Positions 1 to 7,668 of a stretch of 64,000 nucleotides of DNA are shown piece after piece. The first letter of the stretch is position 1, and each line of letters begins with the position of its first letter. Location: assembly GCA_946885845.1 (NCBI GenBank), contig CAMPHJ010000011.1, forward strand, positions 7,518-71,517, read 5' to 3'. The DNA comes from an uncultured Sphingobium sp. (lineage in GTDB: Bacteria; Pseudomonadota; Alphaproteobacteria; Sphingomonadales; Sphingomonadaceae). The notes under the pieces are model-generated. The model made no database searches. It saw only the letters and a program-made list of their open reading frames with translations, and was not told where the DNA came from. Position numbers and translations under genes: made by a program.

Positions 1-2093
1 GTGATCCGCCCACCGGCACAGATCAGCGGATTGATGTCTAACTCCGCCACCCTGTCGGCGTGATCGGCGGCAAAGCGGCCTACGTTGCAGATGATGCGCA
101 CAAGCTGGCCAATATCGACCGGTTCCGAGCCGCGAAATCCGTTCAGCAGCGCAAAGCCCTTCAGGCTGCGCAGCATCCTTTCTGCTTCTGCCGGTGTCAC
201 TGGCGCCGGGAGCAGCGCCGTGTCGCGCAGCAACTCCACCATGATGCCGCCCATGCCGACCACCAGCAGCGGACCGAATTGCGGATCGTTGCGTACGCCG
301 ACCATCAGCTCCACACCTGACGGGATCATGGGCTGTACGAGCACGCCCCGGATGTTGTCAGACGACGTTTCCCGCATGGCGTTTGCCATCACCTCTACAT
401 AGGTTTCGCGCAGAGCAGTTTCGTCAGTCAGGTTCAGGCGGATGACGCCCGCTTCAGTCTTGTGCGGGATCGCGGGAGATTCGACCTTAATGACGACAGG
501 ATATTGGCCGGATGCGGCCTGCGCGGCCTCGTCGGCATTCTGCACCAGCGTTTCCTGCACGACTGGCACATCGTAGAGGGAGAGGACGGCTTTCGCTTCC
601 CGTTCGGTCAACGTCGTTGCACCGGCCTGATCGAGGAGACGTGCGGCACGGTCGCGATTTTCGATGCGTAGGGTGGGAGCCGCCTCCTGTGCAGGGGCGT
701 TGCGGAGTTCGCTGCGCCACTGCCAAACGGACAGGGTGCTAAAACAGCGGTCGAAGGAACGGAACAAGCCGACATGCGGATGCCGTTCGGCGTCGATCAG
801 GCCCGGACCTTCGAGCCAGTCGGTGAAGGACACCCAGCAGCCCGCTTTGCCCGCCTGCGCGGCCTCGCGACCCAATGTGTCGATACGGTCGATGGTGGCT
901 TCAGACGCATAAGGATTGGCCAGCACAACGGCGCCATATGTGGAATCGGCGAACAGCGCGTTGAGACATGCGGTGAGCGACGCGGGATTGTTCACGACCT
1001 GTGCGGTCACGTCACAAGGATTGCGTGCGGAGCCGAAGTCGGGGACGTTCGCGTCCAGTACCGCCTGCGCAGCTGCTTCGGGCTGGAGCAGCGCGATTCC
1101 ATGGGCTTCGGCCTTGTCCGCAGCGATGACGGTCGCGCCGCCGGACGTGGCAATGACGGCGGCGGCTTTTGCCTTTGCCGGTCCCATTTTGGCGAAAAAG
1201 GCGGCGGTTTCCATCAGCGCTTCGAGCTGATCGACGAAAACCACGCCAGATCGTTCGAGCGCGGCGCGATAGGCTGCGTGCGATCCGGCGAGCGACCCGG
1301 TATGCGACATGGCGGCGCTGGCACCCTGTTCGCTTTCGGCGATCTTGTACAGGATGAGCGGCTTGTCCGCCGCCCATGCCAATCGCGCCGCCTCGATCAT
1401 GCGGTTGGGGTCGTCCATGCCCTCAAACAGGCAGGCGATGGCGCGACAACCGGGATCTTCCACGAGGTAGGAGACGAAATCGGCGACATCGACATCGCAG
1501 CTATTGCCCGACGCCAACATATGGCTGACCTGAGTGCCGCGTTCGATCGACTGGATGAGCGCGTTGCCGAGCGCACCGGATTGACTGACGATGCCGACGG
1601 AATGCGCAGCGGGGGCGTCCAGTCGGGTTTCGCTATAGAAGGTGATGTTCGCACCAATCGTGAAGTTTGCAAGGCCGATGCAGTTGGGGCCGATGATCCG
1701 CATGCCGCTTTCCTGGGCGATGCGGGTCAATTCATCCTGTTCGGCGATGCCCTGTTCGGTGCCGACCTCGGCAAAGCCGGAGGCGTAGATGATGCAGCCG
1801 CCGACGCCTGCGCCAGCGCATTCGCGTACGATGTCGAGGACCTGATCCCGTCCGGTCGCCACCACCACGCAATCAGGGACCTTCGGCAGTGCACCGATTG
1901 AGGGATAGCAGGGCCGCCCGGCTATCTCTTCGTAACGGGGATTGATCTGGAACAATTCGCCCTGGAAATTTGCGAGGCGCGCTACAGTTCGGGCGCCGAA
2001 AGACGACGGATTGGTCGATACGCCCACGACCGCGATAGTTTTGGGCGATAAACTCCGGATCAACTGGTCGCGGCTGTACACTGGCCTGTTCAT
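1..2093 (-). CDS. Acyl-CoA synthetase, NDP-forming (3' end outside window)
   Basis: Reading the minus strand from ATG at 2093 gives about 697 uninterrupted codons that run off the left edge. The N-terminal CoA-binding domain shows VSTNPSSFGARTVARL and INPRYEEIAG. The ligase domain contains SHTGSLAGSHAAY, whose His matches the phosphohistidine of ADP-forming acetyl-CoA synthetases. The C-terminal third is an ATP-grasp domain with VVIKVESPAIPHKTEAGV. The family joins a carboxylic acid to CoA with ATP or GTP hydrolysis to the NDP. The gene is divergent from the Coq4-like gene, and an operator-like sequence lies 56 bp upstream of its start. A role in activating the pathway acid is inferred; the acid is unknown. 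Confidence 0.88.
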   Translation of the reverse strand, partial: MNRPVYSRDQLIRSLSPKTIAVVGVSTNPSSFGARTVARLANFQGELFQINPRYEEIAGRPCYPSIGALPKVPDCVVVATGRDQVLDIVRECAGAGVGGCIIYASGFAEVGTEQGIAEQDELTRIAQESGMRIIGPNCIGLANFTIGANITFYSETRLDAPAAHSVGIVSQSGALGNALIQSIERGTQVSHMLASGNSCDVDVADFVSYLVEDPGCRAIACLFEGMDDPNRMIEAARLAWAADKPLILYKIAESEQGASAAMSHTGSLAGSHAAYRAALERSGVVFVDQLEALMETAAFFAKMGPAKAKAAAVIATSGGATVIAADKAEAHGIALLQPEAAAQAVLDANVPDFGSARNPCDVTAQVVNNPASLTACLNALFADSTYGAVVLANPYASEATIDRIDTLGREAAQAGKAGCWVSFTDWLEGPGLIDAERHPHVGLFRSFDRCFSTLSVWQWRSELRNAPAQEAAPTLRIENRDRAARLLDQAGATTLTEREAKAVLSLYDVPVVQETLVQNADEAAQAASGQYPVVIKVESPAIPHKTEAGVIRLNLTDETALRETYVEVMANAMRETSSDNIRGVLVQPMIPSGVELMVGVRNDPQFGPLLVVGMGGIMVELLRDTALLPAPVTPAEAERMLRSLKGFALLNGFRGSEPVDIGQLVRIICNVGRFAADHADRVAELDINPLICAGGRI

Positions 2094-2148
2094 GTTTGTC
2101 CCTGAAATCTGTTGCCGTCTGCCGCTAACCGCAGCCGATGAATTAGCA

Positions 2149-2162
2149 TCCAAACGGTTGGT
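2149..2162. promoter_or_regulatory. Operator-like site 1 (TCCAAACGGTTGGT)
   Basis: A 14-bp sequence that matches the ACCAAACGRCCGGT motif found at 11137, 11325, 26608 and 26760 in 11 of 14 positions. It is itself a near palindrome (CCAAACGGTTGG, one mismatched pair). It lies between the divergent acyl-CoA synthetase and Coq4-like genes, so one bound dimer could control either or both. Binding by the nearby TetR protein is an inference. Confidence 0.5.
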
Positions 2163-2317
2163 AGCCTACTTGCGCGCTGACGTAAACCTTCATCCTATGC
2201 CAATTTGGCATCGCGCCATTATCCACTCGGAATTAGACATTCTACCTGTTTAGCCTAACCTGCCTCCCTACCCGACGATGGTCGGAACAGAAATTTTTGC
2301 GAACAGAGGAATGGGTC

Positions 2318-3232
2318 ATGGAAGACCGGACGATGGATTGGAAAACCTACGAAACCTACATGACTGACGGTTATAAAAGACCTGTGGTCAAGAACAGCGA
2401 ACTGGTGAGTTCTTCGGTTTACCTGAATGATTATCGCATCCGGGAATGGACAGTCCGCGAATGTCTGCGCCGTAACGGAACCGACCTTCCGTCCACTTAT
2501 GGCATCCCTGATATCAACTTGGCGATTGAAGAAGTTCAGGACCAGGATTATGTTAATAATCTCTTCGAGGAAGCGCGCAAGGACTGGCCGGAACTGGATC
2601 AGTTCCTCGAAGAACGCTATATGTCTCGTTGGGTGAAGAAGGATTTAGAAAATTGCCCTAAGGGTTCCTTAGGACATGCAGTCTTTGTTCATTACGATAA
2701 ATATGGCTATGACAACACAATGGCCAGCATGGCTATGCCGGTTCGAAACCATTATGAGTATTTCCGCCGCCGCAAGGTTGAGATCCACGACTTCATGCAT
2801 ATTCTGACCGGTGCTGGATTCGATTACATCGCAGAAGGTATTCCGAACTTCATCCATTTCGGCAGTTTTCACAAATATTTCAAACCAGAGCTGGCCCAGC
2901 AACTGACTGTCAGCAATATCTTCCTGTTCTTCCCTTATTTCTTCCGTTCGTCTCTTCACTACCCCCAGGGCTTCCCATGGGTGTGGGAAGCCATGAACCG
3001 CGGCGTTGAAATCGGTCGTCAGTCGGGCACTTACTTCCTCAAGAAGATCGAAGATTATTTGCATCTTTCCGTCGAGGAAGCGCGCGATGCGCTTGAAATC
3101 CGCGGTGCGGAAGACGTCGATTTCAAAGAGTGGATGCGACGGTCGGACATCGTGATGGAAGGCGGCCAGACTTACACGGAGGAGAAGGCCACCCAGCGCG
3201 CAGAGATGTTCAGGCAGCTGGCTGCGGAATAA
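2318..3232 (+). CDS. Coq4-family protein, probably catabolic
   Basis: The protein has 304 residues. It carries the diagnostic Coq4 metal motif HDxxHx11E: HDFMH followed after exactly eleven residues by Glu (EIHDFMHILTGAGFDYIAEG). Upstream is the family's PxGSLG turn (CPKGSLGHAV). In eukaryotes Coq4 is needed for ubiquinone synthesis, where it has been linked to oxidative decarboxylation at C1 of the quinone ring precursor. Here no other ubiquinone gene is near; the neighbours are CoA-ligase and beta-oxidation genes, so a lipid or terpenoid substrate is more likely (inference). The ATG at 2318 is preferred over an in-frame TTG at 2297 because AGAGGA sits 8 bases ahead. The gene is visibly poorer in G+C than its neighbours and ends at a strong terminator. 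Confidence 0.85.
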   Translation: MEDRTMDWKTYETYMTDGYKRPVVKNSELVSSSVYLNDYRIREWTVRECLRRNGTDLPSTYGIPDINLAIEEVQDQDYVNNLFEEARKDWPELDQFLEERYMSRWVKKDLENCPKGSLGHAVFVHYDKYGYDNTMASMAMPVRNHYEYFRRRKVEIHDFMHILTGAGFDYIAEGIPNFIHFGSFHKYFKPELAQQLTVSNIFLFFPYFFRSSLHYPQGFPWVWEAMNRGVEIGRQSGTYFLKKIEDYLHLSVEEARDALEIRGAEDVDFKEWMRRSDIVMEGGQTYTEEKATQRAEMFRQLAAE

Positions 3233-3249
3233 AAATCGACACTATCGAT

Positions 3250-3284
3250 GGGGGGCGCCATTCAGCATGGCGCTCCCCTTTTTG
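3250..3284 (+). terminator. Rho-independent terminator after the Coq4-like gene
   Basis: Twelve-base arms GGGGGGCGCCAT and ATGGCGCTCCCC pair with one G-T wobble around a five-base loop, followed by TTTTT. It starts 17 bases after the Coq4-like stop codon and separates that gene from the DUF35/thiolase pair. Confidence 0.9.
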
Positions 3285-3343
3285 TCGCTGAATTGGGGGA
3301 TGCTATGATCTTCGCGCTATCGTGGGGGCGGAGCGAAGCAGAA

Positions 3344-3727
3344 ATGACTGAACAACGTGCCCTCGGCCCTCAGGAACAGTTTGATGCCTATCTCGGGCAA
3401 GGCCGCTTCATGCTCCAGCGCGCGCAGGGGAGCGGCGCCCACATATTTTATCCTCGTGTCGCCGAACCGGGATCGGGATTCCAAGACCTGACATGGGTGG
3501 AGGCCAGCGGACATGGCGTGGTTTATGCCACAACCGTTGTTCGGCCACGGCCGCCGGAAGCACCCTACAACGTCGCACTGATCACCTTGGCAGAAGGGCC
3601 GCGCATGATGTCGCGCGTGGTGGGTGTCGATCCGCAAGACGTTCGGATCGACATGGCTGTGCGCGCCGAGATCATCGTGGAAGCGGGCAAGCCGCTGCTG
3701 GTTTTTCGGCCTGAGAGGCGCGATTGA
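3344..3727 (+). CDS. DUF35 OB-fold protein without zinc ribbon
   Basis: A 127-residue protein of the DUF35/OB-fold acyl-CoA-associated family. The core WVEASGHGVVYATTVVRP and the C-terminal VEAGKPLLVFRPE are typical. Family members normally begin with a rubredoxin-like four-Cys zinc ribbon; this one keeps the scaffold (GRFMLQRA, IFYPR) but contains no cysteine at all. The start at 3344 is chosen because upstream in-frame codons overlap the terminator. The stop codon shares one base with the start of the next gene, so the two are translationally coupled. DUF35 proteins commonly form complexes with SCP2/Ltp-type thiolase-fold partners, as in steroid side-chain degradation (ChsH2-Ltp2). Confidence 0.8.
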   Translation: MTEQRALGPQEQFDAYLGQGRFMLQRAQGSGAHIFYPRVAEPGSGFQDLTWVEASGHGVVYATTVVRPRPPEAPYNVALITLAEGPRMMSRVVGVDPQDVRIDMAVRAEIIVEAGKPLLVFRPERRD

Positions 3728-4884
3728 TGGCGGAAGCATCGCTTCGGGGAAAGGCCGCGATCGTTGGTGCCGCGACATTCGGTCTGGGTATCGCGCCGGG
3801 CTATGGCGCAATCGACCTCGCGGCGAAGGCTGCGCTTATCGCGTTAAACGACGCTGGGCTTCAGCCGCGCGATGTCGATGCCCTGTTTGTCTGCTTGCCG
3901 CAGGATTTTCTTTCGGGGCTTTCCATGGCGGAATATCTGGGGATCGACCCGGTAATCAGCGACAACAACCGGACGGGGGGATCGGCTTTCCTCACCCATG
4001 TTGAGATGGCGGCGATGGCGCTGAACGCGGGCTTATGTGAAATCGCCCTGATCACATATGGCAGCAATCAGCGCAGCGCGTCGGGCAAGCTCGTCGGAGC
4101 GACTACAACCACTAATGATCTGGAGACGTGCTACCGCCCGCTCGTGCCGGTGAGCGCCTACGCGTTGGCTGCGTCGCGCCACATGCACGTCTATGGCACG
4201 ACACGGTCGCAACTGGCCGAGGTTGCCGTCGCGGCAAGGAGTTGGGCCGCGCTCAATCCTGACGCCTTCTTGCGTGATCCCTTGACCATCGATGATTGCC
4301 TGTCGTCGCGCATGATTTCCGATCCGCTGACTGTCAGGGACTGCTGCCTGGTGACTGACGGGGCGGGGGCCATTGTGATGATGCGAGCGGAACGGGCCAG
4401 GTCGATGCCACGGCCGCCTGTCTATGTTCTGGGCACCGGGTCAGCCACGACCCATCGCGAAATATCGTCCATGCCCGATCTGACTGTCACGGGCGCCGCG
4501 GACTCCGGCAAGCGCGCCTATGCGCAGGCCCGTTTAGGCCCGGATGATATCGACATGGTGCAGCTGTACGATGCCTTTACCATCAACGCGATCTTGTTTC
4601 TGGAAGATCTGGGCTTTTGCCCGAAGGGCGAAGGCGGGCGGTTTGTCGAAAAGGGCGCCTTGGCCCCCGGCGGTGTTTTGCCGGTGAACACCAACGGCGG
4701 AGGTTTGTCCTGCGTCCACCCCGGCATGTATGGCATATTCACGTTGATCGAGGCGACGCAACAAATCCGGCGTGAATGCGGCGCGCGCCAGCTCGATCGG
4801 GCCGATGTGGCGCTGTGCCACGGCAATGGCGGATCATTGTCGCATCAGGCTACCGTGATATTGGGATCTGAGGCAGCTCTGTGA
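3727..4884 (+). CDS. SCP2/Ltp-type thiolase-fold protein, no nucleophilic Cys
   Basis: A 385-residue thiolase-superfamily protein. The position of the acyl-accepting Cys reads DNNRTGGSAF, which is typical of lipid-transfer-type thiolases that cannot form the acyl-enzyme. Retained features are MVQLYDAFT, PKGEGGRFV, PVNTNGGGLSCVHPGMYG and the terminal CHGNGGSLS. Ltp2-like members with a DUF35 partner act as retro-aldolases rather than thiolases, using Tyr residues including the one in LYDxFT. The coupled DUF35 gene upstream supports a two-component enzyme. Whether it cleaves an aldol adduct or performs thiolysis cannot be decided from sequence. It is convergent with the TetR gene. Confidence 0.85.
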   Translation: MAEASLRGKAAIVGAATFGLGIAPGYGAIDLAAKAALIALNDAGLQPRDVDALFVCLPQDFLSGLSMAEYLGIDPVISDNNRTGGSAFLTHVEMAAMALNAGLCEIALITYGSNQRSASGKLVGATTTTNDLETCYRPLVPVSAYALAASRHMHVYGTTRSQLAEVAVAARSWAALNPDAFLRDPLTIDDCLSSRMISDPLTVRDCCLVTDGAGAIVMMRAERARSMPRPPVYVLGTGSATTHREISSMPDLTVTGAADSGKRAYAQARLGPDDIDMVQLYDAFTINAILFLEDLGFCPKGEGGRFVEKGALAPGGVLPVNTNGGGLSCVHPGMYGIFTLIEATQQIRRECGARQLDRADVALCHGNGGSLSHQATVILGSEAAL

Positions 4885-4904
4885 CTTGCTGCATCAAGCA
4901 CTCA

Positions 4905-5639
4905 TCAATCCTTGCCCGCCTTCTCCTGCAATGCCTGGATCTGCGCGACGACCCGGTCGACCAGGGCAAAACGCTCCTGACCAGGGGATTGGGGGTGTAG
5001 GGAGGCGATGACAAAAGCGGCGCTGTCGCGTGCAAGATCATGCGGAGTAATCGGGCCACCGGGCTTGTACCAGCGGATATAGGACGTAATCACGCCCAAT
5101 ATGGTGAAGCTCGAAATTCGCTGATCGATCCCCGCATCGAAAATATTCGCTGCAATACCCCTGCTGATGATCGATCGGAGATAAGCCTGATAGGCGTCGC
5201 GTTCAGCAAAAATCTGCTCACGCTTGTCCGGCGCCAGATGCTTGGCGTCCTGAATAATGACGATGCCACGATGGATGCGATCGGGCACGGCATTAAGGAC
5301 GATATGACCATAGCAGAAGGCGATCAGCTGTTCGGCGGGACTGGATGCGAAATGATCGCAAAGACGCATATTCTCAGCCAGCCCTTCACTGCCGACCTTG
5401 ATAACTTCGTAGAGCAAGTCCTCCTTCGAGGAAATATAGTGGTAAAGGCTGCCCTTCAACACACCGACCGCGTCGGCGATGTCGTTAAGGCTCGTGCCGT
5501 TGAACCCGCGTTCGGAAAAGAGTTCGCCCGCGATCAGGACGATGTCTTCGAAGCGGCGCTCACCATTGCCGGTCTTGGGCGCTCTACCTCTGCGCTGCGA
5601 AGACCGGGCCGCCGCTACCTCGTTCGTTCTGCTTTTCAT
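4905..5639 (-). CDS. TetR-family transcriptional regulator
   Basis: A 244-residue TetR regulator. The helix-turn-helix is at about residues 35-80 (RGFNGTSLNDIADAVGVL, KGSLYHYISSKEDLLYEVI), followed by a ligand domain of the kind found in acyl-CoA-responsive members. The ATG at 5639 is chosen over one at 5696 because the intervening codons look non-coding. It follows the pterin genes by 100 bp on the same strand and is the only TetR gene in the window. It is therefore the best candidate for binding the shared 14-bp motif, with an acyl-CoA of the pathway as likely inducer (inference). Confidence 0.9.
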   Translation of the reverse strand: MKSRTNEVAAARSSQRRGRAPKTGNGERRFEDIVLIAGELFSERGFNGTSLNDIADAVGVLKGSLYHYISSKEDLLYEVIKVGSEGLAENMRLCDHFASSPAEQLIAFCYGHIVLNAVPDRIHRGIVIIQDAKHLAPDKREQIFAERDAYQAYLRSIISRGIAANIFDAGIDQRISSFTILGVITSYIRWYKPGGPITPHDLARDSAAFVIASLHPQSPGQERFALVDRVVAQIQALQEKAGKD

Positions 5640-5739
5640 CCCGCCAATAGTCCCAGAATGCCGTGTTTCGGCTTTGCTACACGAGAGCGCCGCCACACGC
5701 CAGCACCTGCCATGATTGGATGGTTAGTCGGATGGAAGG

Positions 5740-6021
5740 TCAGCAGACCGCATCCATGAAGCGGGCAAGGGTCACATCCAGCGTCGTCACCGTTCCGGCG
5801 TCGTGGGTGGTCAACTCCACCTCTACCTTGTTGTAGACGTTGCTCCATTCGGGATGATGATCCAGCTTTTCCGCCTGCACGCCCACGCATGTCATGAACC
5901 CCAGAGCGCGGGCGAAATCGTCAAAGACGAAACTTTTGCCGATCGCCTTGCCATCCCGCGTCACCGTCCATCCAGACAGCTGTGCTACCGCCTGCACGGC
6001 GTCGATTTTTTCAAAGCGCAT
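5740..6021 (-). CDS. phhB: Pterin-4a-carbinolamine dehydratase
   Basis: A 93-residue protein with the complete family signature EKLDHHPEWSNVYNKVEV followed by LTTHDAGTVT. It dehydrates 4a-hydroxy-tetrahydropterin, the by-product of pterin-dependent hydroxylases, and so recycles the cofactor. It lies 23 bp behind folE within the amidohydrolase/CoA operon. No phenylalanine hydroxylase gene is visible in the window, so the pterin-using partner is unknown. Confidence 0.93.
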   Translation of the reverse strand: MRFEKIDAVQAVAQLSGWTVTRDGKAIGKSFVFDDFARALGFMTCVGVQAEKLDHHPEWSNVYNKVEVELTTHDAGTVTTLDVTLARFMDAVC

Positions 6022-6044
6022 CGTCGCACCCTTTCGATGTGATA

Positions 6045-6635
6045 TTACAGGCCGATCAGCGCCATGATTTCGCGCCGCGCCTTTTCGTCGTCTCGGAAAA
6101 CGCCCATCATGCGGCTGGTCGTCATCTGGACGCCGGGTGTGTTGACGCCACGCGCCGTCATGCAGGCATGACTTGCCTGAATGACTACCGCGACGCCTAG
6201 GGGCTTCAGATTTTCCCAGATGCAGTCGGCAATTTCGGCCGTCAGCCGCTCTTGAACCTGGAGCCGCTTGGCAAAGCCGTGCAGCACGCGGGCCAGCTTC
6301 GAAATGCCTACGACGCGGTTGCGGGGCAAATAGCCGATATGAGCGGTGCCGATGATCGGCGCCATATGATGTTCGCAGTGCGACTGAAAAGGAATATCGC
6401 GCAATAGCACGATTTCGTCATAGCCACCCACTTCGTCGAAGGTGCGCAGCAGATGCTGTGAGGGGTCTTCATGATAGCCGCCGAAATATTCGCGCCACGC
6501 CTTTGCAACGCGGTTGGGCGTATCGACCAGACCTTCCCGTTCGGGATCGTCGCCAGCCCAGCCGATCAGCGTGCGGACGGCTTGCTTTACTTCGGAAGGG
6601 ATGTGGGGTGCGTCCGTTGGTGATTGTGTCGCCAT
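6045..6635 (-). CDS. folE: GTP cyclohydrolase I (type IA, zinc)
   Basis: A 196-residue enzyme that converts GTP to 7,8-dihydroneopterin triphosphate plus formate, the first step of folate and tetrahydrobiopterin synthesis. Zinc ligands appear in FQSHCEHHMAP and in the ASHACMTARG stretch; GYLPRNRVVGISKLAR and RLQVQERLT are also typical. The start at ATG 6635 follows the CitE-like stop by 11 bp. Its position inside an operon of CoA-pathway genes is unusual: folE normally sits alone or with folate genes. Co-expression with a catabolic pathway suggests extra demand for a pterin or folate cofactor. Confidence 0.95.
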   Translation of the reverse strand: MATQSPTDAPHIPSEVKQAVRTLIGWAGDDPEREGLVDTPNRVAKAWREYFGGYHEDPSQHLLRTFDEVGGYDEIVLLRDIPFQSHCEHHMAPIIGTAHIGYLPRNRVVGISKLARVLHGFAKRLQVQERLTAEIADCIWENLKPLGVAVVIQASHACMTARGVNTPGVQMTTSRMMGVFRDDEKARREIMALIGL

Positions 6636-6646
6636 GATGATTCTTC

Positions 6647-7639
6647 TCAGCTGAAAAATGCGGACAGAGCGGGGGCGGGGATGGCCGCGCCGGTGATTTT
6701 GGCGCGTTGAAGGGCGCTCCAGAAATAGCGGTAGGTCGCGCGGTCGTGCAGTTCGCCTTTGTACTGGATCGGTCCCCAGTCGGCCTGCTGCGCCGCGATC
6801 AGGATAGCGGCTGCGTCTTCGATTTCGGAATGATCGGGACGCATCGCTTCGACAATGGGCAGGATTTGCGCGGGATAGATGCTCCACATGCGCTGGAAGC
6901 CGAATTCGTCCCCCGCGCGGCGAGCGTCGGCGTGGATGCGATCGGTGTCCTTCAGGTCCAGGCAGACATTGTGCGCGGGTATCAGGCCCGCCCCGAGCGC
7001 TGCGGCGGTCACTTCGGCCTTCGCGCGGGCCAGCAGGCGATGTTCGAACTGGCCCGGTGAGCGCATGGCCGACGCGGGGATCGCACCATTATGCGCGCTG
7101 ACGAAATCCATGAGGCCGAAGTCCAGCACCTGCATCCACGGAAGCGCCGCGATCGCTCTGATATCAGCAAGTGCGCCATGCGTTTCGATGAGGGCATGGA
7201 TGGGGATCGTGCGCTTTATGCCCCGGCTGGCGCAACCCTGGCGGATATAGTCGATAACCCCGGCCAGCTGGACTGCGGACGTCGCTTTGGGCACGGTGAT
7301 ATAGGCGACTTCGTTGCCCGCGCCCGACAAGATGATATCGACATCGGTACGCCAATGGTCGTGCGAGGGATCGTGGATGCGGATGCCCGCCTGACGATAC
7401 CGGTTTTGCGGTGAAGCGATCATGGCGGCGACCATCTGGGCATGTTCGGTTTCAGTACCGGTCGCGGCGCCATCTTCACAGTCGCAGGTAATGTCGAAGA
7501 TCGGACCATGCTGTTCCTGAAGCTGGAACGCCTTGGCGATCAGTTTCTCGCTGCCCGCAAAATGTTCGCAACTGGCGATCGTCGGGAATGACTTTTCGCC
7601 ATTGAACAGGGCTTGATCTGGATGAAGGGCTTTGGACAT
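6647..7639 (-). CDS. HpcH/HpaI aldolase, CitE/malyl-CoA lyase-like
   Basis: A 330-residue protein of the CitE/HpcH TIM-barrel family. The DITCDCEDGAATG segment holds the acidic Mg2+-binding residues, and IHALIETHGAL supplies the catalytic-face Glu. The family cleaves or forms (S)-malyl-CoA-type thioesters, typically releasing glyoxylate. It follows a mesaconyl-CoA hydratase-like gene by 29 bp, so cleavage of a beta-alkylmalyl-CoA to glyoxylate and an acyl-CoA is the likely reaction (inference). The ATG at 7639 (MSKALHPDQ) is preferred over 7672 because an AAGG ribosome site precedes it and the longer start would overlap the upstream gene. Confidence 0.85.
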   Translation of the reverse strand: MSKALHPDQALFNGEKSFPTIASCEHFAGSEKLIAKAFQLQEQHGPIFDITCDCEDGAATGTETEHAQMVAAMIASPQNRYRQAGIRIHDPSHDHWRTDVDIILSGAGNEVAYITVPKATSAVQLAGVIDYIRQGCASRGIKRTIPIHALIETHGALADIRAIAALPWMQVLDFGLMDFVSAHNGAIPASAMRSPGQFEHRLLARAKAEVTAAALGAGLIPAHNVCLDLKDTDRIHADARRAGDEFGFQRMWSIYPAQILPIVEAMRPDHSEIEDAAAILIAAQQADWGPIQYKGELHDRATYRYFWSALQRAKITGAAIPAPALSAFFS

Positions 7640-7668
7640 GAACTGACCTTTATCGTTGAATAGTTGGA

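Noticed and set aside
774..1901. Plus-strand open frame of 375 codons
   Set aside because: Antisense to the NDP-forming acyl-CoA synthetase, which reads without interruption on the minus strand with clear motifs.
5714..5735. Possible sixth operator copy upstream of the TetR gene
   Set aside because: Only about 9 of 14 positions match and symmetry is poor; not strong enough to list.
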